Source: an uncultured Paracoccaceae bacterium (GTDB taxonomy: Bacteria > Pseudomonadota > Alphaproteobacteria > Rhodobacterales > Rhodobacteraceae). From it: 64,000 nt of DNA. The position numbers were made by a program, and so were the translations under genes. The notes beneath the pieces were generated by a model, which was not told the DNA's origin, made no database searches, and was given only the letters and a program-made list of their open reading frames with translations. Below, piece after piece: positions 1-11,930 of this stretch. The first letter of the stretch is position 1. Every line of letters begins with the position of its first letter. The DNA lies in NCBI GenBank assembly GCA_937872465.1, contig CALMSR010000071.1, positions 1 to 64,000 on the forward strand. The letters run 5' to 3'.

Positions 1-39
1 TCCGACCCTAAGGCCGAAGCCGCACGCAGAATAGACAAG

Positions 40-174
40 CGCCCGCCCCGCCCCGCCACGCCAAAGGCGTGCATCCTGCACGGCGCGGGCGCTTCGCACC
101 CGCCGGGCCGGGCGCTGCCCTCGTCTTGTAGCGGGACGGTCGAGGAAGGAACACTTCGCGCCAGATGCGATCGC
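40..174 (-). repeat. Dispersed intergenic repeat family I, copy A
   Basis: The first 294 bases hold no gene. Read on the minus strand, this stretch begins with GATCGCATCTGG, passes a TTCCTCGACCG block and a GAGGGCAGCGCCCGG core, and ends in a GC-rich inverted segment. The same order of blocks appears on the plus strand near 17.16, 37.46 and 52.75 kb, and the core recurs near 34.11 kb. This copy lacks the TTGCCGGATGCAAT tail of the others. The function is unknown; the short GC stems suggest a structured element. Confidence 0.7.
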
Positions 175-294
175 TCTGGCGCCGCCCGCCGCCTTGACCC
201 GTGCGCGGGGAGGCGCATGATCGAGATCAAGGCGCGCGGCGATCGGGCGGGCATGTCTGGGGCGGGGCGCGGCCGTCAGGGAAGGGCAAGGACC

Positions 295-724
295 ATGTAC
301 CGGAGCATTCTCGTGCCGATCGACCCCGCCCATGGCGAGGTCGGGGAGCGTATCATCAGGGTGGCGAAGCTGCTCGCCGGCGGAACCGGCCGGATCACCA
401 TCCTGACCGTGCTCGAGCCGGTCCCGAGCTATGTGGCGGCCTATATTCCTGACGGCATGCTGGAGGCGAACCGCGAGGCCGCCGCCGACCGTCTCCGTGC
501 CATGGCCGAGCGCGCGGGGCTGGAGGAGGCGACGCTGGAGCTGCGCGACGGCGCGGCGAGCGCGGTCATCCTCGAAGAGGCCGAGCGGCTCGGCGCCGAT
601 GCGATCGTGCTCGGCTCGCACCGGCCGAGCTTCGGCGATTATCTGATCGGCTCCACCGCCGCGCGGGTGGTGCGCCACGCGCAATGCACGGTGGTGGTCG
701 AGCGGAGCACGGGCGCCGACGACG

Positions 725-735
<11 letters not shown>
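295..735 (+). CDS. Universal stress protein, single UspA domain
   Basis: Encodes 146 residues, the usual size of a one-domain UspA protein. It opens with the typical MYRSILVPID strand and carries near the C-terminus a nucleotide-loop-like run (GSHRPSFGDYLIGST) followed by a VVVE strand, so an ATP-binding cytosolic stress protein is likely. I chose the ATG at 295 rather than in-frame upstream codons because the fold begins there and AAGGA lies just upstream. The gene is isolated and converges on pgi with an 11-base overlap of the two 3-prime ends. Its substrate or partner cannot be read from the sequence. A second UspA gene lies at 34.2 kb. Confidence 0.85.
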
Positions 736-2329
<1,594 letters not shown>

Positions 2330-2330
2330 C

Positions 2331-2972
2331 TCACCTGTTCAGCTGGCTGGCGGTGCGCGCGAGCGCCTCGATCTCGTCCCATCGTCCCGCCCGGGCCAGC
2401 TTCGGGTCGGCCACCCAGGATCCGCCGACGCAGAGCACGTTGGGGAGCGCGAGATAGGCCGGCGCATTGGCCAGCGAGACGCCGCCCGTGGGGCAGAAGG
2501 CCATCTGCGGCAGCGGGCCGGCGAAGGACTTGAGCGCCGGCGCGCCGCCATTGGCCTCGGCGGGGAAGAACTTGGCAACGTCGTAGCCGCGTTCGAGCAG
2601 GCCCATGGCCTCGCCGACCGTGGCGATGCCGCCCAGAAGCGGCAGGTCCTCCGCTTCGCAGGCCGCCAACAGCCGGTCGGTCACGCCGGGGGAGACGCCG
2701 AAGCGCGCGCCCGCGGCCCTGGCCTCGGCCACCTGCTCGGGGGTCAGGAGCGTGCCGGCGCCGACGATGCCGCCCGGCACCGTCGCCATGCGGTGGATCA
2801 CCTCGAGCGCGGCCGGGGTGCGCAGGGTGACCTCGAGCACCGGCAGGCCGCCGGCGACCAGGGCCTCGGCGAGCGGCACCGCATGCTCGACGTCCTCGAC
2901 CACCAGGACCGGGATCACCGGCGCGCGGCCGCAGAGCTCGCGGGCGTAGGCGGAAGCGTCCTTGGGGGTCAT
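2331..2972 (-). CDS. eda: 2-dehydro-3-deoxy-phosphogluconate (KDPG) aldolase
   Basis: Splits 2-keto-3-deoxy-6-phosphogluconate into pyruvate and glyceraldehyde-3-phosphate, the last step of the Entner-Doudoroff pathway. The protein has 213 residues, matching the family. The Schiff-base lysine is in VAKFFPAE (K134), the general-acid glutamate in LEVTLRT (E47), and GGIATVGE and CPTGGV complete the TIM-barrel signatures. The ATG was chosen because it overlaps the edd stop by four bases (ATGA), implying translational coupling. A longer open frame upstream runs antisense-like through edd and was ignored. Confidence 0.97.
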   Translation of the reverse strand: MTPKDASAYARELCGRAPVIPVLVVEDVEHAVPLAEALVAGGLPVLEVTLRTPAALEVIHRMATVPGGIVGAGTLLTPEQVAEARAAGARFGVSPGVTDRLLAACEAEDLPLLGGIATVGEAMGLLERGYDVAKFFPAEANGGAPALKSFAGPLPQMAFCPTGGVSLANAPAYLALPNVLCVGGSWVADPKLARAGRWDEIEALARTASQLNR

Positions 2973-4792
2973 TGCACGGTCTCCGGGATGAGGCTCGAGG
3001 CGCCGGCCTCGGCGGCGCCGACGACGCGGCGGAAATTCGTGAAGAGCTCGCGCCCGGTCCCGGCCTCGTTGGCCGCGAGGTCGGGGCGCACCAGCGGGCG
3101 GTCGAGCGCGCCGGGGCTGAGCACGTCGAGGGTTCCGGCGACGGCGTCGACGCGCAGGATGTCGCCGTCGGCGATCCGCGCCAGCGGGCCGCCGTCGAGC
3201 GCCTCGGGCGAGACGTGGATCGCCGAGGGCACCTTGCCCGAGGCCCCCGACATGCGCCCGTCGGTGACGAGCGCCACCTTGAGCCCGCGGTCCTGGAGCA
3301 CCGCGAGCACCGGCGTGAGGCTGTGAAGCTCCGGCATGCCGTTGGCCTTGGGGCCCTGGAAGCGCACGACGACGACGGTGTCGGCCTCGAATTCGCCGGC
3401 GCGGAAGGCCGCCTTGACCTCCTCCTGGTCGTGGAAGACCCGCGCCGGCGCCTCGATCACCTGGCGCTCGGGGGCGACGGCGGAGACCTTCATCACCCCG
3501 GTGCCGAGATTGCCCGAGAGCCGGCGCGTGCCGCCGGTGGGCTGGAAGGCGGCGCGGGCCGGGCGGAGGATCTTGTCGTTGAGCGTCTCGCGCGCGCCCT
3601 CCTCCCAGGCGAGCGCGCCGTCGATCACCTTGGGCTCGCGGGTGTAGCGCGCGAGGCCCGGGCCGGCGATGGTGCGGGTGTCGTCGTGCAGGAGGCCGGC
3701 CTCGAGCAATTCGCCGATCATGTAGCCCAGGCCACCTGCGGCGTGGAAATGGTTCACGTCGGCGAGGCCGTTGGGATAGACCCGCGCCATCAGCGGCGTC
3801 ACGTCCGAGATCTCGGCGAAATCCTCCCAGTCGAGCACCACCCCCGCCGCGCGGGCCATGGCGACCAGGTGGATGAGCAGGTTGGTCGAGCCCCCGGTCG
3901 CGTTCAGCCCGACGATGCCGTTGACGAAGGCGCGTTCGTCGAGCACCTCGGCCACGGGGGTGTAGTCGTTGCCGAGCGCCGAGATCGCCAGCGCCCGCTT
4001 GGCGCCCTCCACCGTCAGGGCGTCGCGGAGCGGCGTGCCGGGATTGACGAAGCTCGCGCCGGGCAGGTGCAGCCCCATGAATTCCATCAGCATCTGGTTG
4101 GTATTGGCGGTGCCGTAGAAGGTGCAGGTGCCCGGCCCGTGGTAGGAGGCCATTTCGGCGGCCATCAGCGCCTCGCGGCCGACCTCGCCGGCGGCGAATT
4201 GCTGGCGCACCTTGGCCTTCTGGTCGTTGGGGATGCCCGAAGGCATCGGCCCGGCCGGCAGGAAGACCGCCGGCAGGTGGCCGAAGCTCGCCGCGGCGAT
4301 CACGAGGCCGGGCACGATCTTGTCGCAGACCCCGAGATAGACCGTGGAATCGAAGACGTCGTGGCTGAGCGCGACGCCGGCGGCCAGCGCGATCACGTCG
4401 CGGGAGAAGAGGCTGAGCTCCATGCCGGGCTGGCCCTGGGTGACGCCGTCGCACATCGCCGGCACGCCGCCGGCGACCTGCGCGGTGCCGCCGACCGCGC
4501 GGGCCGCGGCGCGGATGAGGGCGGGATAGGTCTCGAAGGGCTGATGCGCCGAGAGCATGTCGTTATAGGCGGTGATGATCCCCAGATTGCCGGCGGTGGC
4601 GCCGGCCAGCGCCGCCTTGTCGCCCTCGGGCATCGCCGCATAGGCATGCGCCTGGTTGCCGCAGGAGAGATGCGCGCGCTTCGGCCCGGCATCCCGCGCG
4701 CGGGCGCAGCGGTCGAGATAGGCGGTGCGCAACGGCGCGGAGCGCGCGACGATGCGGTCGGTCACGCTGGCGACGGTGGCGTTCAGGGTCAT
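2969..4792 (-). CDS. edd: 6-phosphogluconate dehydratase
   Basis: Dehydrates 6-phosphogluconate to KDPG, the committing step of the Entner-Doudoroff pathway. At 607 residues it is full length for the IlvD/Edd family. Motifs around the iron-sulfur ligands are present: GGVPAMCDGVTQG (C114), YLGVCDKIVPG (C156) and GTCTFYGTANTNQ; the C-terminal half carries VTDGRMSGASGKVPSAIHV, typical of Edd. It lies 19 bases after pgl and overlaps eda by four bases. Since IlvD is a close relative, the neighbours zwf, pgl and eda are what settle the substrate. Confidence 0.97.
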   Translation of the reverse strand: MTLNATVASVTDRIVARSAPLRTAYLDRCARARDAGPKRAHLSCGNQAHAYAAMPEGDKAALAGATAGNLGIITAYNDMLSAHQPFETYPALIRAAARAVGGTAQVAGGVPAMCDGVTQGQPGMELSLFSRDVIALAAGVALSHDVFDSTVYLGVCDKIVPGLVIAAASFGHLPAVFLPAGPMPSGIPNDQKAKVRQQFAAGEVGREALMAAEMASYHGPGTCTFYGTANTNQMLMEFMGLHLPGASFVNPGTPLRDALTVEGAKRALAISALGNDYTPVAEVLDERAFVNGIVGLNATGGSTNLLIHLVAMARAAGVVLDWEDFAEISDVTPLMARVYPNGLADVNHFHAAGGLGYMIGELLEAGLLHDDTRTIAGPGLARYTREPKVIDGALAWEEGARETLNDKILRPARAAFQPTGGTRRLSGNLGTGVMKVSAVAPERQVIEAPARVFHDQEEVKAAFRAGEFEADTVVVVRFQGPKANGMPELHSLTPVLAVLQDRGLKVALVTDGRMSGASGKVPSAIHVSPEALDGGPLARIADGDILRVDAVAGTLDVLSPGALDRPLVRPDLAANEAGTGRELFTNFRRVVGAAEAGASSLIPETVQ

Positions 4793-4811
4793 GGCGGCCT
4801 CCGCAATTCGT

Positions 4812-5504
4812 TCAGTCGGCGTAATGCACGGTGACGGGACAGGGCGCGGAGAGCACCGCGCGGATCGGCGCCGCCTCGACCGGGCCGTCGGCGAGCGCCT
4901 CCTCGAGGGCGGCGCGCTTGTCGGCGCCGGTGATCAGGACATGGATGACCGAGGCCGCGCGCAGGACGCGCGCGCTCAGGGTCAGCCGCGGCTCCGGCGC
5001 GCCGGGCGGATGCACCTCCACCAGCTCCGGCGCGTCGTCGGCGAGGGCCGCGGCCAGTTCCGGAGCGCCGGGAAAGAGCGAGGCGGTATGCATGTCCGCC
5101 CCCATGCCGAGCACCAGCACGTCGATCGGCAGCACCCTCGCCACCCGCTCGCAGGTGGCCCGCAGCACCGACTCGAGCCGCGAGCCGGTGGGGTGATAAT
5201 GCACCAGGGTCGCATCCGCGGCGGCGTTGCGCAGCAGGGTCTCGCGGATGAGCCGCGCGTTCGACCGCGCGCTCAGCTCGGGCACCATGCGCTCGTCGGT
5301 GGGCAGGACATCGACGTCGGACCAGGCGAGCTCGGCCTCGGAGAGCGCCGCGAGGAAGGGACCGGGGGTGGTGCCGCCGGGCACCGCCAGGGTCGCCCGG
5401 TGCTTGGTGGCATGCGCCGCGCGCAATTGATCCGCGACCAGTTCCGCGAGCCCGCGCATCAGCGTGTCGCGGTCGGGATAATCCTGGCGCGCGACGTCGG
5501 TCAT
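4812..5504 (-). CDS. pgl: 6-phosphogluconolactonase
   Basis: Hydrolyses 6-phosphogluconolactone to 6-phosphogluconate between Zwf and Edd. The 230-residue protein belongs to the DevB/NagB fold: it has VPGGTTPGPFLAAL near residue 45 and DVDVLPTDERMV near 70, both typical of bacterial Pgl, and VLVLGMGADMHTASLFPG (ligand loop) in the middle. The start codon overlaps the zwf stop by four bases, which indicates coupled translation. It should be cytosolic. The order zwf-pgl-edd is widely conserved in proteobacteria. Confidence 0.95.
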   Translation of the reverse strand: MTDVARQDYPDRDTLMRGLAELVADQLRAAHATKHRATLAVPGGTTPGPFLAALSEAELAWSDVDVLPTDERMVPELSARSNARLIRETLLRNAAADATLVHYHPTGSRLESVLRATCERVARVLPIDVLVLGMGADMHTASLFPGAPELAAALADDAPELVEVHPPGAPEPRLTLSARVLRAASVIHVLITGADKRAALEEALADGPVEAAPIRAVLSAPCPVTVHYAD

Positions 5505-6958
5505 GCCACGATCTCGCGCCAGAGATGGCCGTCGGCGCTGGTCAGCTTGTAGGCCTCGATCGGCCCGGCGCCGCCGCTGTCATAGGCGAGCGGCCGCGAT
5601 CCGCTCTCCTTCCAGAGCTGGATGATCGGATCGGTCCAGGCCCAGGCGGCCTCGACCTCGTCCCCGCGCATGAACAGCGTCTGGTCGCCGCGGATCACGT
5701 CCATGATCAGCCGCTCGTAGGCCTCCGGCATGGCCCCCTCCTCGCCGAGCGCGTCGGCGAAGGTCATGTCGAGCGGGACCTCGACGAGCCGCATGCCGCC
5801 GGGGCCGGGCTCCTTGATGGTCACCCGCATGGTGATGCCCTCGTCGGGCTGGAGGCGGATGATCAGCGCATTGCCCTTCTGCGCCTCGACCTGGGGGAAG
5901 ATCGTATGCGGCGGGTGCTTGAAGGTCACCACGATCTCGGAGAGGCGCGCGGCGAGCTTCTTGCCGGTGCGCAGATAGAAGGGCGTCCCCGCCCAGCGCC
6001 AGTTCGAGACATGGGCCCGGATCGCCACGAAGCTCTCGGTGCGGCTCGCGGGATTGCCGACATGGTCGAGATAGCTGCCATCCTTGCCGTTGGCGCGGTA
6101 CTGGCCGCGCACGGTGTCCGAGATCATCAGCGGGTCGAGCGCCCGGATCACCTTGAGCTTCTCGTCGCGCACCGCATCGGGGTCGAACTTGGCCGGGGGC
6201 TCCATCGCGGTCAGGCAGAGGAGCTGCATGATGTGGTTCTGCACCATGTCGCGCATGGCGCCCGAGCCGTCGTAATAGGCGCCGCGACCGGCGACGCCGA
6301 CGGTCTCCGCGACGGTGATCTGCACATGCTCGACGTAGCGCGAGTTCCAGAGCGGCTCGAAGAGCGCATTGGCGAATCGGATCGCCATCAGGTTCTGGAC
6401 CGTTTCCTTGCCCAGGTAGTGGTCGATCCGGTAGATCTGGTGCTCGCTGAAATGCCGCGACAATTGCGCGTTGAGCGCCCGCGCCGAGGCCAGATCCTGG
6501 CCGAGCGGCTTCTCGACCACGATGCGGCTCGAGGGCGTGGTGATCCCGGCCTCGGTCAGCCGCCCGGCGATCGTGGCGAAGAGCGACGGGGCGACCGAGA
6601 GGTAGAAGGCGCGGATGTGGTCGGGCTTCTCGTCGAGCTTGCGGGCCAGCTGCGCCCAGCCGCCCTCGCCCGCGGCGTCGATGGTGACGTAGTCGAGCGT
6701 CGCGAGGAACGCCTCGACCCGCTCCTTGCTCAGGTCGCCGGGTTCGACGAATTCCTCCAGCGCCCCCTGGACCGACTTGCGGAATTCGGCGCGGCCCATC
6801 TTCGAGCGGGCGGCGCCGATGATGCGCGCGCCCTCGGGCATCTGATGCACCGACAGCCGGCGGTAGAGGCTTGGCAGGATCTTGCGGTGGGCGAGATCGC
6901 CGGTGGCCCCGAAGATCACGAGGTCGAAAGGCTGGACGGGAATGACCGTGGAGACCAT
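5501..6958 (-). CDS. zwf: Glucose-6-phosphate 1-dehydrogenase
   Basis: Oxidises glucose-6-phosphate to 6-phosphogluconolactone with NAD(P)+, the entry into the Entner-Doudoroff route. From the ATG at 6958 it has 485 residues, the standard length; the open frame continues upstream through the kinase gene without family signal. Seen are the coenzyme loop IFGATGDLAHRK (15-26), EKPLG (149-153), and the active-site RIDHYLGKE (177-185). It follows the fructokinase by ten bases and overlaps pgl by four, so it is mid-operon. Coenzyme preference cannot be decided by eye. Confidence 0.97.
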   Translation of the reverse strand: MVSTVIPVQPFDLVIFGATGDLAHRKILPSLYRRLSVHQMPEGARIIGAARSKMGRAEFRKSVQGALEEFVEPGDLSKERVEAFLATLDYVTIDAAGEGGWAQLARKLDEKPDHIRAFYLSVAPSLFATIAGRLTEAGITTPSSRIVVEKPLGQDLASARALNAQLSRHFSEHQIYRIDHYLGKETVQNLMAIRFANALFEPLWNSRYVEHVQITVAETVGVAGRGAYYDGSGAMRDMVQNHIMQLLCLTAMEPPAKFDPDAVRDEKLKVIRALDPLMISDTVRGQYRANGKDGSYLDHVGNPASRTESFVAIRAHVSNWRWAGTPFYLRTGKKLAARLSEIVVTFKHPPHTIFPQVEAQKGNALIIRLQPDEGITMRVTIKEPGPGGMRLVEVPLDMTFADALGEEGAMPEAYERLIMDVIRGDQTLFMRGDEVEAAWAWTDPIIQLWKESGSRPLAYDSGGAGPIEAYKLTSADGHLWREIVA

Positions 6959-6968
6959 CGAATATTCC

Positions 6969-7901
6969 TCAGTCGGAGAGTTCTGCCGCGCGGGGCAGGT
7001 CGGCGCCGCGGCGCGAACAGGTGAGCGCCGAGGCACGGGCGGCATAGGACAAGATCGCTTCGAGTTCCACCCGGTCGAGGGCGGCGATGGCGGCTTTCGG
7101 GCCGTCGGGGCCGCGCAGCAGCCGCGCGAGCAGGGCCGCCTGGAAGGTGTCCCCGGCGCCGACGGTATCGATGACTTCGACCTTGGGCGGGGCGGCGGAG
7201 CCGTGCAGCCCGCTCGCGGTCCAGGCATGGGCCGGCGCATCGCCGTCGGTGACGACGACGAGCTGGACGCCGCGGCCGAGCAGATCGGCGGCGAAGGCCT
7301 CCGTGCCGAGGCCGGGCCGGATCAGCCCGAGATCCTCGGCGCTGATCTTGACCAGATCCGTATGCGGCAGCAGGCCGTCGAGCCGCGCGCGCCAGACCTC
7401 CATGTCCGGCTCGACCGTAGGCCGGATATTGGGGTCGACCGAGACGAAGCGGCCCTCGCGCCCCGCGGCGAGCCCCGCGAGCGTGTCGGCGACCGGGGCG
7501 ACGGCGATCGAATAGGAGCCGAAATGCAGGCCGGTGACCTCCGGCGCCAGCGGCGGCAGGTCGGCCGCGGTCAGGCCGGTATCGGCCGAGCCGGTGTCGT
7601 AGAACTGATAGGCGGGCACGCCCGCGGTATCGAGGCCGACGAGGCTGATCGTGGTGGGCCGGTCGGTGGCGACGGAATAGCGCGTCGCCACGCCTTCGTC
7701 CTCGAGGACCCGGCGCAGCCGCTGGCCGAGCAGGTCGCGCGAGAGCCCGGTCAGCAGGCCGGATCGCTGGCCGAGGCGCGCGAGCCCGATCGCCACGTTG
7801 AAGGGCGAGCCGCCCGCCCGGGCGGCGTAGCGCGCCGATGCGGGCCCCTCCTCGGTCTCGAGGAAGAAGTCGAACAACGCTTCGCCGCAGACCAGAAACA
7901 T
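6969..7901 (-). CDS. PfkB-family sugar kinase, probable fructokinase
   Basis: Predicted to phosphorylate a free sugar, most likely fructose, to a hexose-6-phosphate. The protein has 310 residues from the ATG at 7901 (MFLVCGEALFD), the normal PfkB start; an extra eleven upstream codons add nothing conserved. PfkB signatures are GGSPFNVAIGLARLG near residue 33 and the anion-hole/catalytic motif DTVGAGDTFQAALL near 250. It lies between aglK and zwf, so fructose released from sucrose-like glucosides by AglA would be captured here. Ribokinase or ketodeoxygluconokinase activity is the alternative. An AT-rich patch upstream could hold an internal promoter. Confidence 0.85.
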   Translation of the reverse strand: MFLVCGEALFDFFLETEEGPASARYAARAGGSPFNVAIGLARLGQRSGLLTGLSRDLLGQRLRRVLEDEGVATRYSVATDRPTTISLVGLDTAGVPAYQFYDTGSADTGLTAADLPPLAPEVTGLHFGSYSIAVAPVADTLAGLAAGREGRFVSVDPNIRPTVEPDMEVWRARLDGLLPHTDLVKISAEDLGLIRPGLGTEAFAADLLGRGVQLVVVTDGDAPAHAWTASGLHGSAAPPKVEVIDTVGAGDTFQAALLARLLRGPDGPKAAIAALDRVELEAILSYAARASALTCSRRGADLPRAAELSD

Positions 7902-7936
7902 TCCCCGCCCCCCGCTTTGCGACACCCGCCCCAATT

Positions 7937-7953
7937 AATCACGACGGATGATT
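7937..7953 (-). promoter_or_regulatory. AT-rich inverted repeat, possible internal operator or promoter
   Basis: The 94-base gap between aglK and the fructokinase is the largest break in the operon downstream of aglE-aglF. It contains an unusually AT-rich patch with the inverted repeat AATCA-N7-TGATT. The placement suits a secondary promoter or operator that lets fructokinase-zwf-pgl-edd-eda-pgi be expressed without the transporter genes. No convincing minus-10 or minus-35 pair could be fixed, so this is inference from composition and position. Confidence 0.3.
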
Positions 7954-7995
7954 TATCCGATCTGCGCCGCCGCCGCAAGGCGAAAGGCCGAAGCC

Positions 7996-9087
<1,092 letters not shown>

Positions 9088-9106
9088 CGGCGGCCTTCCT
9101 TTCTTC

Positions 9107-10765
9107 TTATCGCTTGCGACTGGCGAAGAGGGCGTGATGGGCCGGGAGCGTCGCGGAGCCCTGGCGGATCTCGCCCTCGAACCCGCTTCCCTCGATCGGG
9201 TCCCAGCTGCCTTCGGGCAGCGTCACCGACGCCGCCTCCGGCGCGAGGTTGAAGGCGCAGAAGACGTCGCCCTCCGGATGGTCCCGGATCCAGGCGACCA
9301 TGGTGTCGGAATGGTCGTGCAGGGTGAGGCCGCCCTTGACCAACGCCGGCTGGGTCTTCCGCCAGGCGAGCATGTGCCGGTAGAAGTTCAGCAGCGAGGT
9401 CGCGTCGGCGTTCTGGGCATCGACGCAGAGCGGCAACTGGTCGAAGGCGACCGGCAGCCAGGGCTTGGCCTCGGAAAACCCGGCATGGGCGCTGTCGTTG
9501 GACCAGACCATCGGCGTGCGGCAGCCGTCGCGCCCGCGGAACTTCGGCCAGAAGCGCACGCCGTAGGGGTCCTGGAGATCCTCGTAGGGAACATAGGCCT
9601 CGCGGAGCCCCAGCTCCTCGCCCTGGTATAGGCAGAGCGAGCCGCGCAGGCCGACGAGGACGGCCAGATAGAGGCGCATCTGCGCGTCGTCGAGGTTCCA
9701 GCGCGAGGCGTGGCGTTCCACGTCGTGGTTGGAATAGGCCCAGCAGGCCCAGCCGTCGGACGCCACACGCAGGAACTCCTTCACGATGGCCGCGATGCGG
9801 GTTCCGGTCGGGAGCTGCGGCGACAGGAAATCGAAGGCGTAGCACATGTGCATCTTGTCGCCGCCGGAGGTGTATTCGCCCATGATCTCCATGCCGCGCT
9901 GGGCGTCGCCCACCTCGCCGACCGCCGCGATGGCGGGATATTCGTCCATCAGCGCGCGCATCCGCCGCAGGAACTCGAGATTCTCCGGCTGGCTCTTGGA
10001 ATAGAGATGGTCCTGCCAGTTGTAGGGATTGACCTCCGGCGCGGTGGAATAGTCGCGCCGCTCGGGCGGGAGCGCGGGATTGTCGCGCAGCTGCTTGTCG
10101 CAGAAATAGAAGTTGATCGTGTCGAAGCGGAACCCGTCCACGTGGCGGTCGAGCCAGAAGCGCGCGACGTCGAGCAGCGCGTCCTGCACCTCGGGGTTGT
10201 GGAAGTTCAGATCGGGCTGGCTCGGCAGGAAGTTGTGCAGATAGTACTGCATGCGCTCGCCGTCCCATTCCCAGGCCCGGCCGCCGAAGATCGCCAGCCA
10301 GTTGTTGGGATGGGTGCCGTCGGGCTTGGGATCCGCCCAGACGTACCAGTCGGCCTTGGGGTTGTCGCGGTTCGACCGGCTCTCCTGGAACCAGCGGTGC
10401 TGGTCCGAGGTATGGCTGAGCACCAGGTCGATCATCACCCGGAGGCCGAGCTCGTGCGCCCGCGTCACCAGCGCGTCGAAGTCGCCGAGGGTGCCGAACA
10501 TCGGGTCGACGTCGCGGTATTCCGAGACGTCGTAGCCGAAATCTGCCATGGGCGAGCGGAAGAAGGGCGAGATCCAGATCGCGTCCACGCCGAGGCTCGC
10601 CACATGGGGCAGGCGCCCGATGATCCCGGCGAGATCGCCGATCCCGTCGTTGTTGGTGTCCTGGAAGGAGCGCGGATAGATCTGGTAGATCACCGCGCCG
10701 CGCCACCAGTCGCGGTCGGGCGGGAGCGGCCGGTCGTCGTGAACGCTGAGCTGGAGGCTGACCAT
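9107..10765 (-). CDS. aglA: Alpha-glucosidase, glycoside hydrolase family 13
   Basis: Hydrolyses imported alpha-glucosides such as sucrose, maltose or trehalose to hexoses. The 552-residue protein has no signal peptide, so it acts in the cytoplasm after uptake. GH13 landmarks are the start WWRGAVIYQIYPRSFQDTN, the GFRFDTINFYF strand with the nucleophile aspartate, the acid/base region around AAVGEVGD, and YSNHDVERHASRW (transition-state aspartate). It sits between aglG and aglK with 13- and 19-base gaps. Exact substrate range (sucrose, isomaltose, trehalulose) cannot be told from motifs alone. Confidence 0.93.
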   Translation of the reverse strand: MVSLQLSVHDDRPLPPDRDWWRGAVIYQIYPRSFQDTNNDGIGDLAGIIGRLPHVASLGVDAIWISPFFRSPMADFGYDVSEYRDVDPMFGTLGDFDALVTRAHELGLRVMIDLVLSHTSDQHRWFQESRSNRDNPKADWYVWADPKPDGTHPNNWLAIFGGRAWEWDGERMQYYLHNFLPSQPDLNFHNPEVQDALLDVARFWLDRHVDGFRFDTINFYFCDKQLRDNPALPPERRDYSTAPEVNPYNWQDHLYSKSQPENLEFLRRMRALMDEYPAIAAVGEVGDAQRGMEIMGEYTSGGDKMHMCYAFDFLSPQLPTGTRIAAIVKEFLRVASDGWACWAYSNHDVERHASRWNLDDAQMRLYLAVLVGLRGSLCLYQGEELGLREAYVPYEDLQDPYGVRFWPKFRGRDGCRTPMVWSNDSAHAGFSEAKPWLPVAFDQLPLCVDAQNADATSLLNFYRHMLAWRKTQPALVKGGLTLHDHSDTMVAWIRDHPEGDVFCAFNLAPEAASVTLPEGSWDPIEGSGFEGEIRQGSATLPAHHALFASRKR

Positions 10766-10778
10766 CGCCTGGGCCTTC

Positions 10779-11918
10779 CTACTTGACCGATCCGGCCAGC
10801 AGGCCGCGCACGAGATAGCGCTGCATGGCGAAGAAGACGACCAGCGGCACCGCGATCGACACGAAGGCCGAGGCGGCGAGGATCTCCCATTGCCCGCCGC
10901 GCGAGCCGAGGAGGTTCACGAGGCGCGCGGTCAGCACCAGCGTCTGGTCGTCGGTCCCGAGGAAGACCAGCGCCACGAGCAGGTCGTTCCAGGTCCAGAG
11001 GAACTGGAAGATCGCGAAGGAGGCGAGCGCCGGGAAGCTGAGCGGCAGGACGATCTTGAGGAAGATCTGGAAATCGGTGGCGCCGTCGACCTTGGCATTC
11101 TCGATGATGTCCTTGGGCAGGCCGACCATGTAGTTGCGCAAGAGATAGATCGCGAGCGGCAGCCCGAAGCCGGTATGCGCCAGCCAGACCCCGAGATAGC
11201 CCTTGCCGATGCCGACGTCGTTGTGCAGCTGCAGGACCGGGATCAGCGCCAGCTGCAGCGGCACCACCAGGAGGCCGACCACCGCGGCGATGAGCAGCGC
11301 GCGGCCGGGAAATTCCATCCAGGCGAGCGCATAGGCCGCAAAGGCCGCGATCAGGATCGGGATGATCGTCGCGGGGATCGCCACGGTCAGGGTGTTGATG
11401 AAGGATTGCCCCACCCCGGCGGCGGCCGTCGAGCTGAAGAGCACGTTGCGGTAATTGTCGAGCGTGAAGTCGGGCGGCGTCGAGGCGGTGGTGAAGATGC
11501 GCGGCAGGCGCGCGCCCTCGAAGCTCTCCGGGCCGGAGAGCGTGAAGTCGCCGTTCTCCGAGACCGTCAGGGTCTGCCCGTCGCCCATGTCGACGCTCTG
11601 GCCGGGCTCGTGGGCCTCGGGCTCGCGCGAGCTCGTGCCCCAGGCCGTCACGGTCGTGCTGGCGCCGTCGAAGAGGCTGCCCTCGATCACGAAGCTTCCG
11701 CCCTGCTCGGTCTCATCGCCGCTCACGCGGATCGGCGGGACCTGGCGCTCCTGGGTGGAGAGCGCCGACCACCAGCCGCTCGAGGCGATCTGGTCGGCCG
11801 AGCGGAAGGACGACACCAGAAGGCCCACGGTGGGGAAGAGCCAAAGCGCCACCAGAAGCGCGACCGACAGATGCACCGCCCATGTCAGGCCGGATTTCTT
11901 GCCGACGATGCTCGCCAT
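10779..11918 (-). CDS. aglG: Alpha-glucoside ABC transporter permease
   Basis: Inner-membrane permease of the binding-protein-dependent importer, 379 residues. It is longer than ordinary MalG-like permeases because about 110 residues (about 45-155, acidic and Ser/Thr/Gly-rich) lie between the first membrane helix and the rest; this periplasmic insertion is a feature of the AglG group. The EAA-loop that contacts AglK is visible as ENAKVDGATDFQIFLKIVLP. It begins 12 bases after aglF and ends 13 bases before aglA. Confidence 0.93.
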   Translation of the reverse strand: MASIVGKKSGLTWAVHLSVALLVALWLFPTVGLLVSSFRSADQIASSGWWSALSTQERQVPPIRVSGDETEQGGSFVIEGSLFDGASTTVTAWGTSSREPEAHEPGQSVDMGDGQTLTVSENGDFTLSGPESFEGARLPRIFTTASTPPDFTLDNYRNVLFSSTAAAGVGQSFINTLTVAIPATIIPILIAAFAAYALAWMEFPGRALLIAAVVGLLVVPLQLALIPVLQLHNDVGIGKGYLGVWLAHTGFGLPLAIYLLRNYMVGLPKDIIENAKVDGATDFQIFLKIVLPLSFPALASFAIFQFLWTWNDLLVALVFLGTDDQTLVLTARLVNLLGSRGGQWEILAASAFVSIAVPLVVFFAMQRYLVRGLLAGSVK

Positions 11919-11930
11919 TGGCCGCCCCCC

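Noticed and set aside
2331..4454. Long open frame of 707 codons whose first part runs through edd
   Set aside because: Only its last 213 codons are real (eda). The upstream part is arginine- and proline-rich out-of-frame translation of edd, as expected at this GC.
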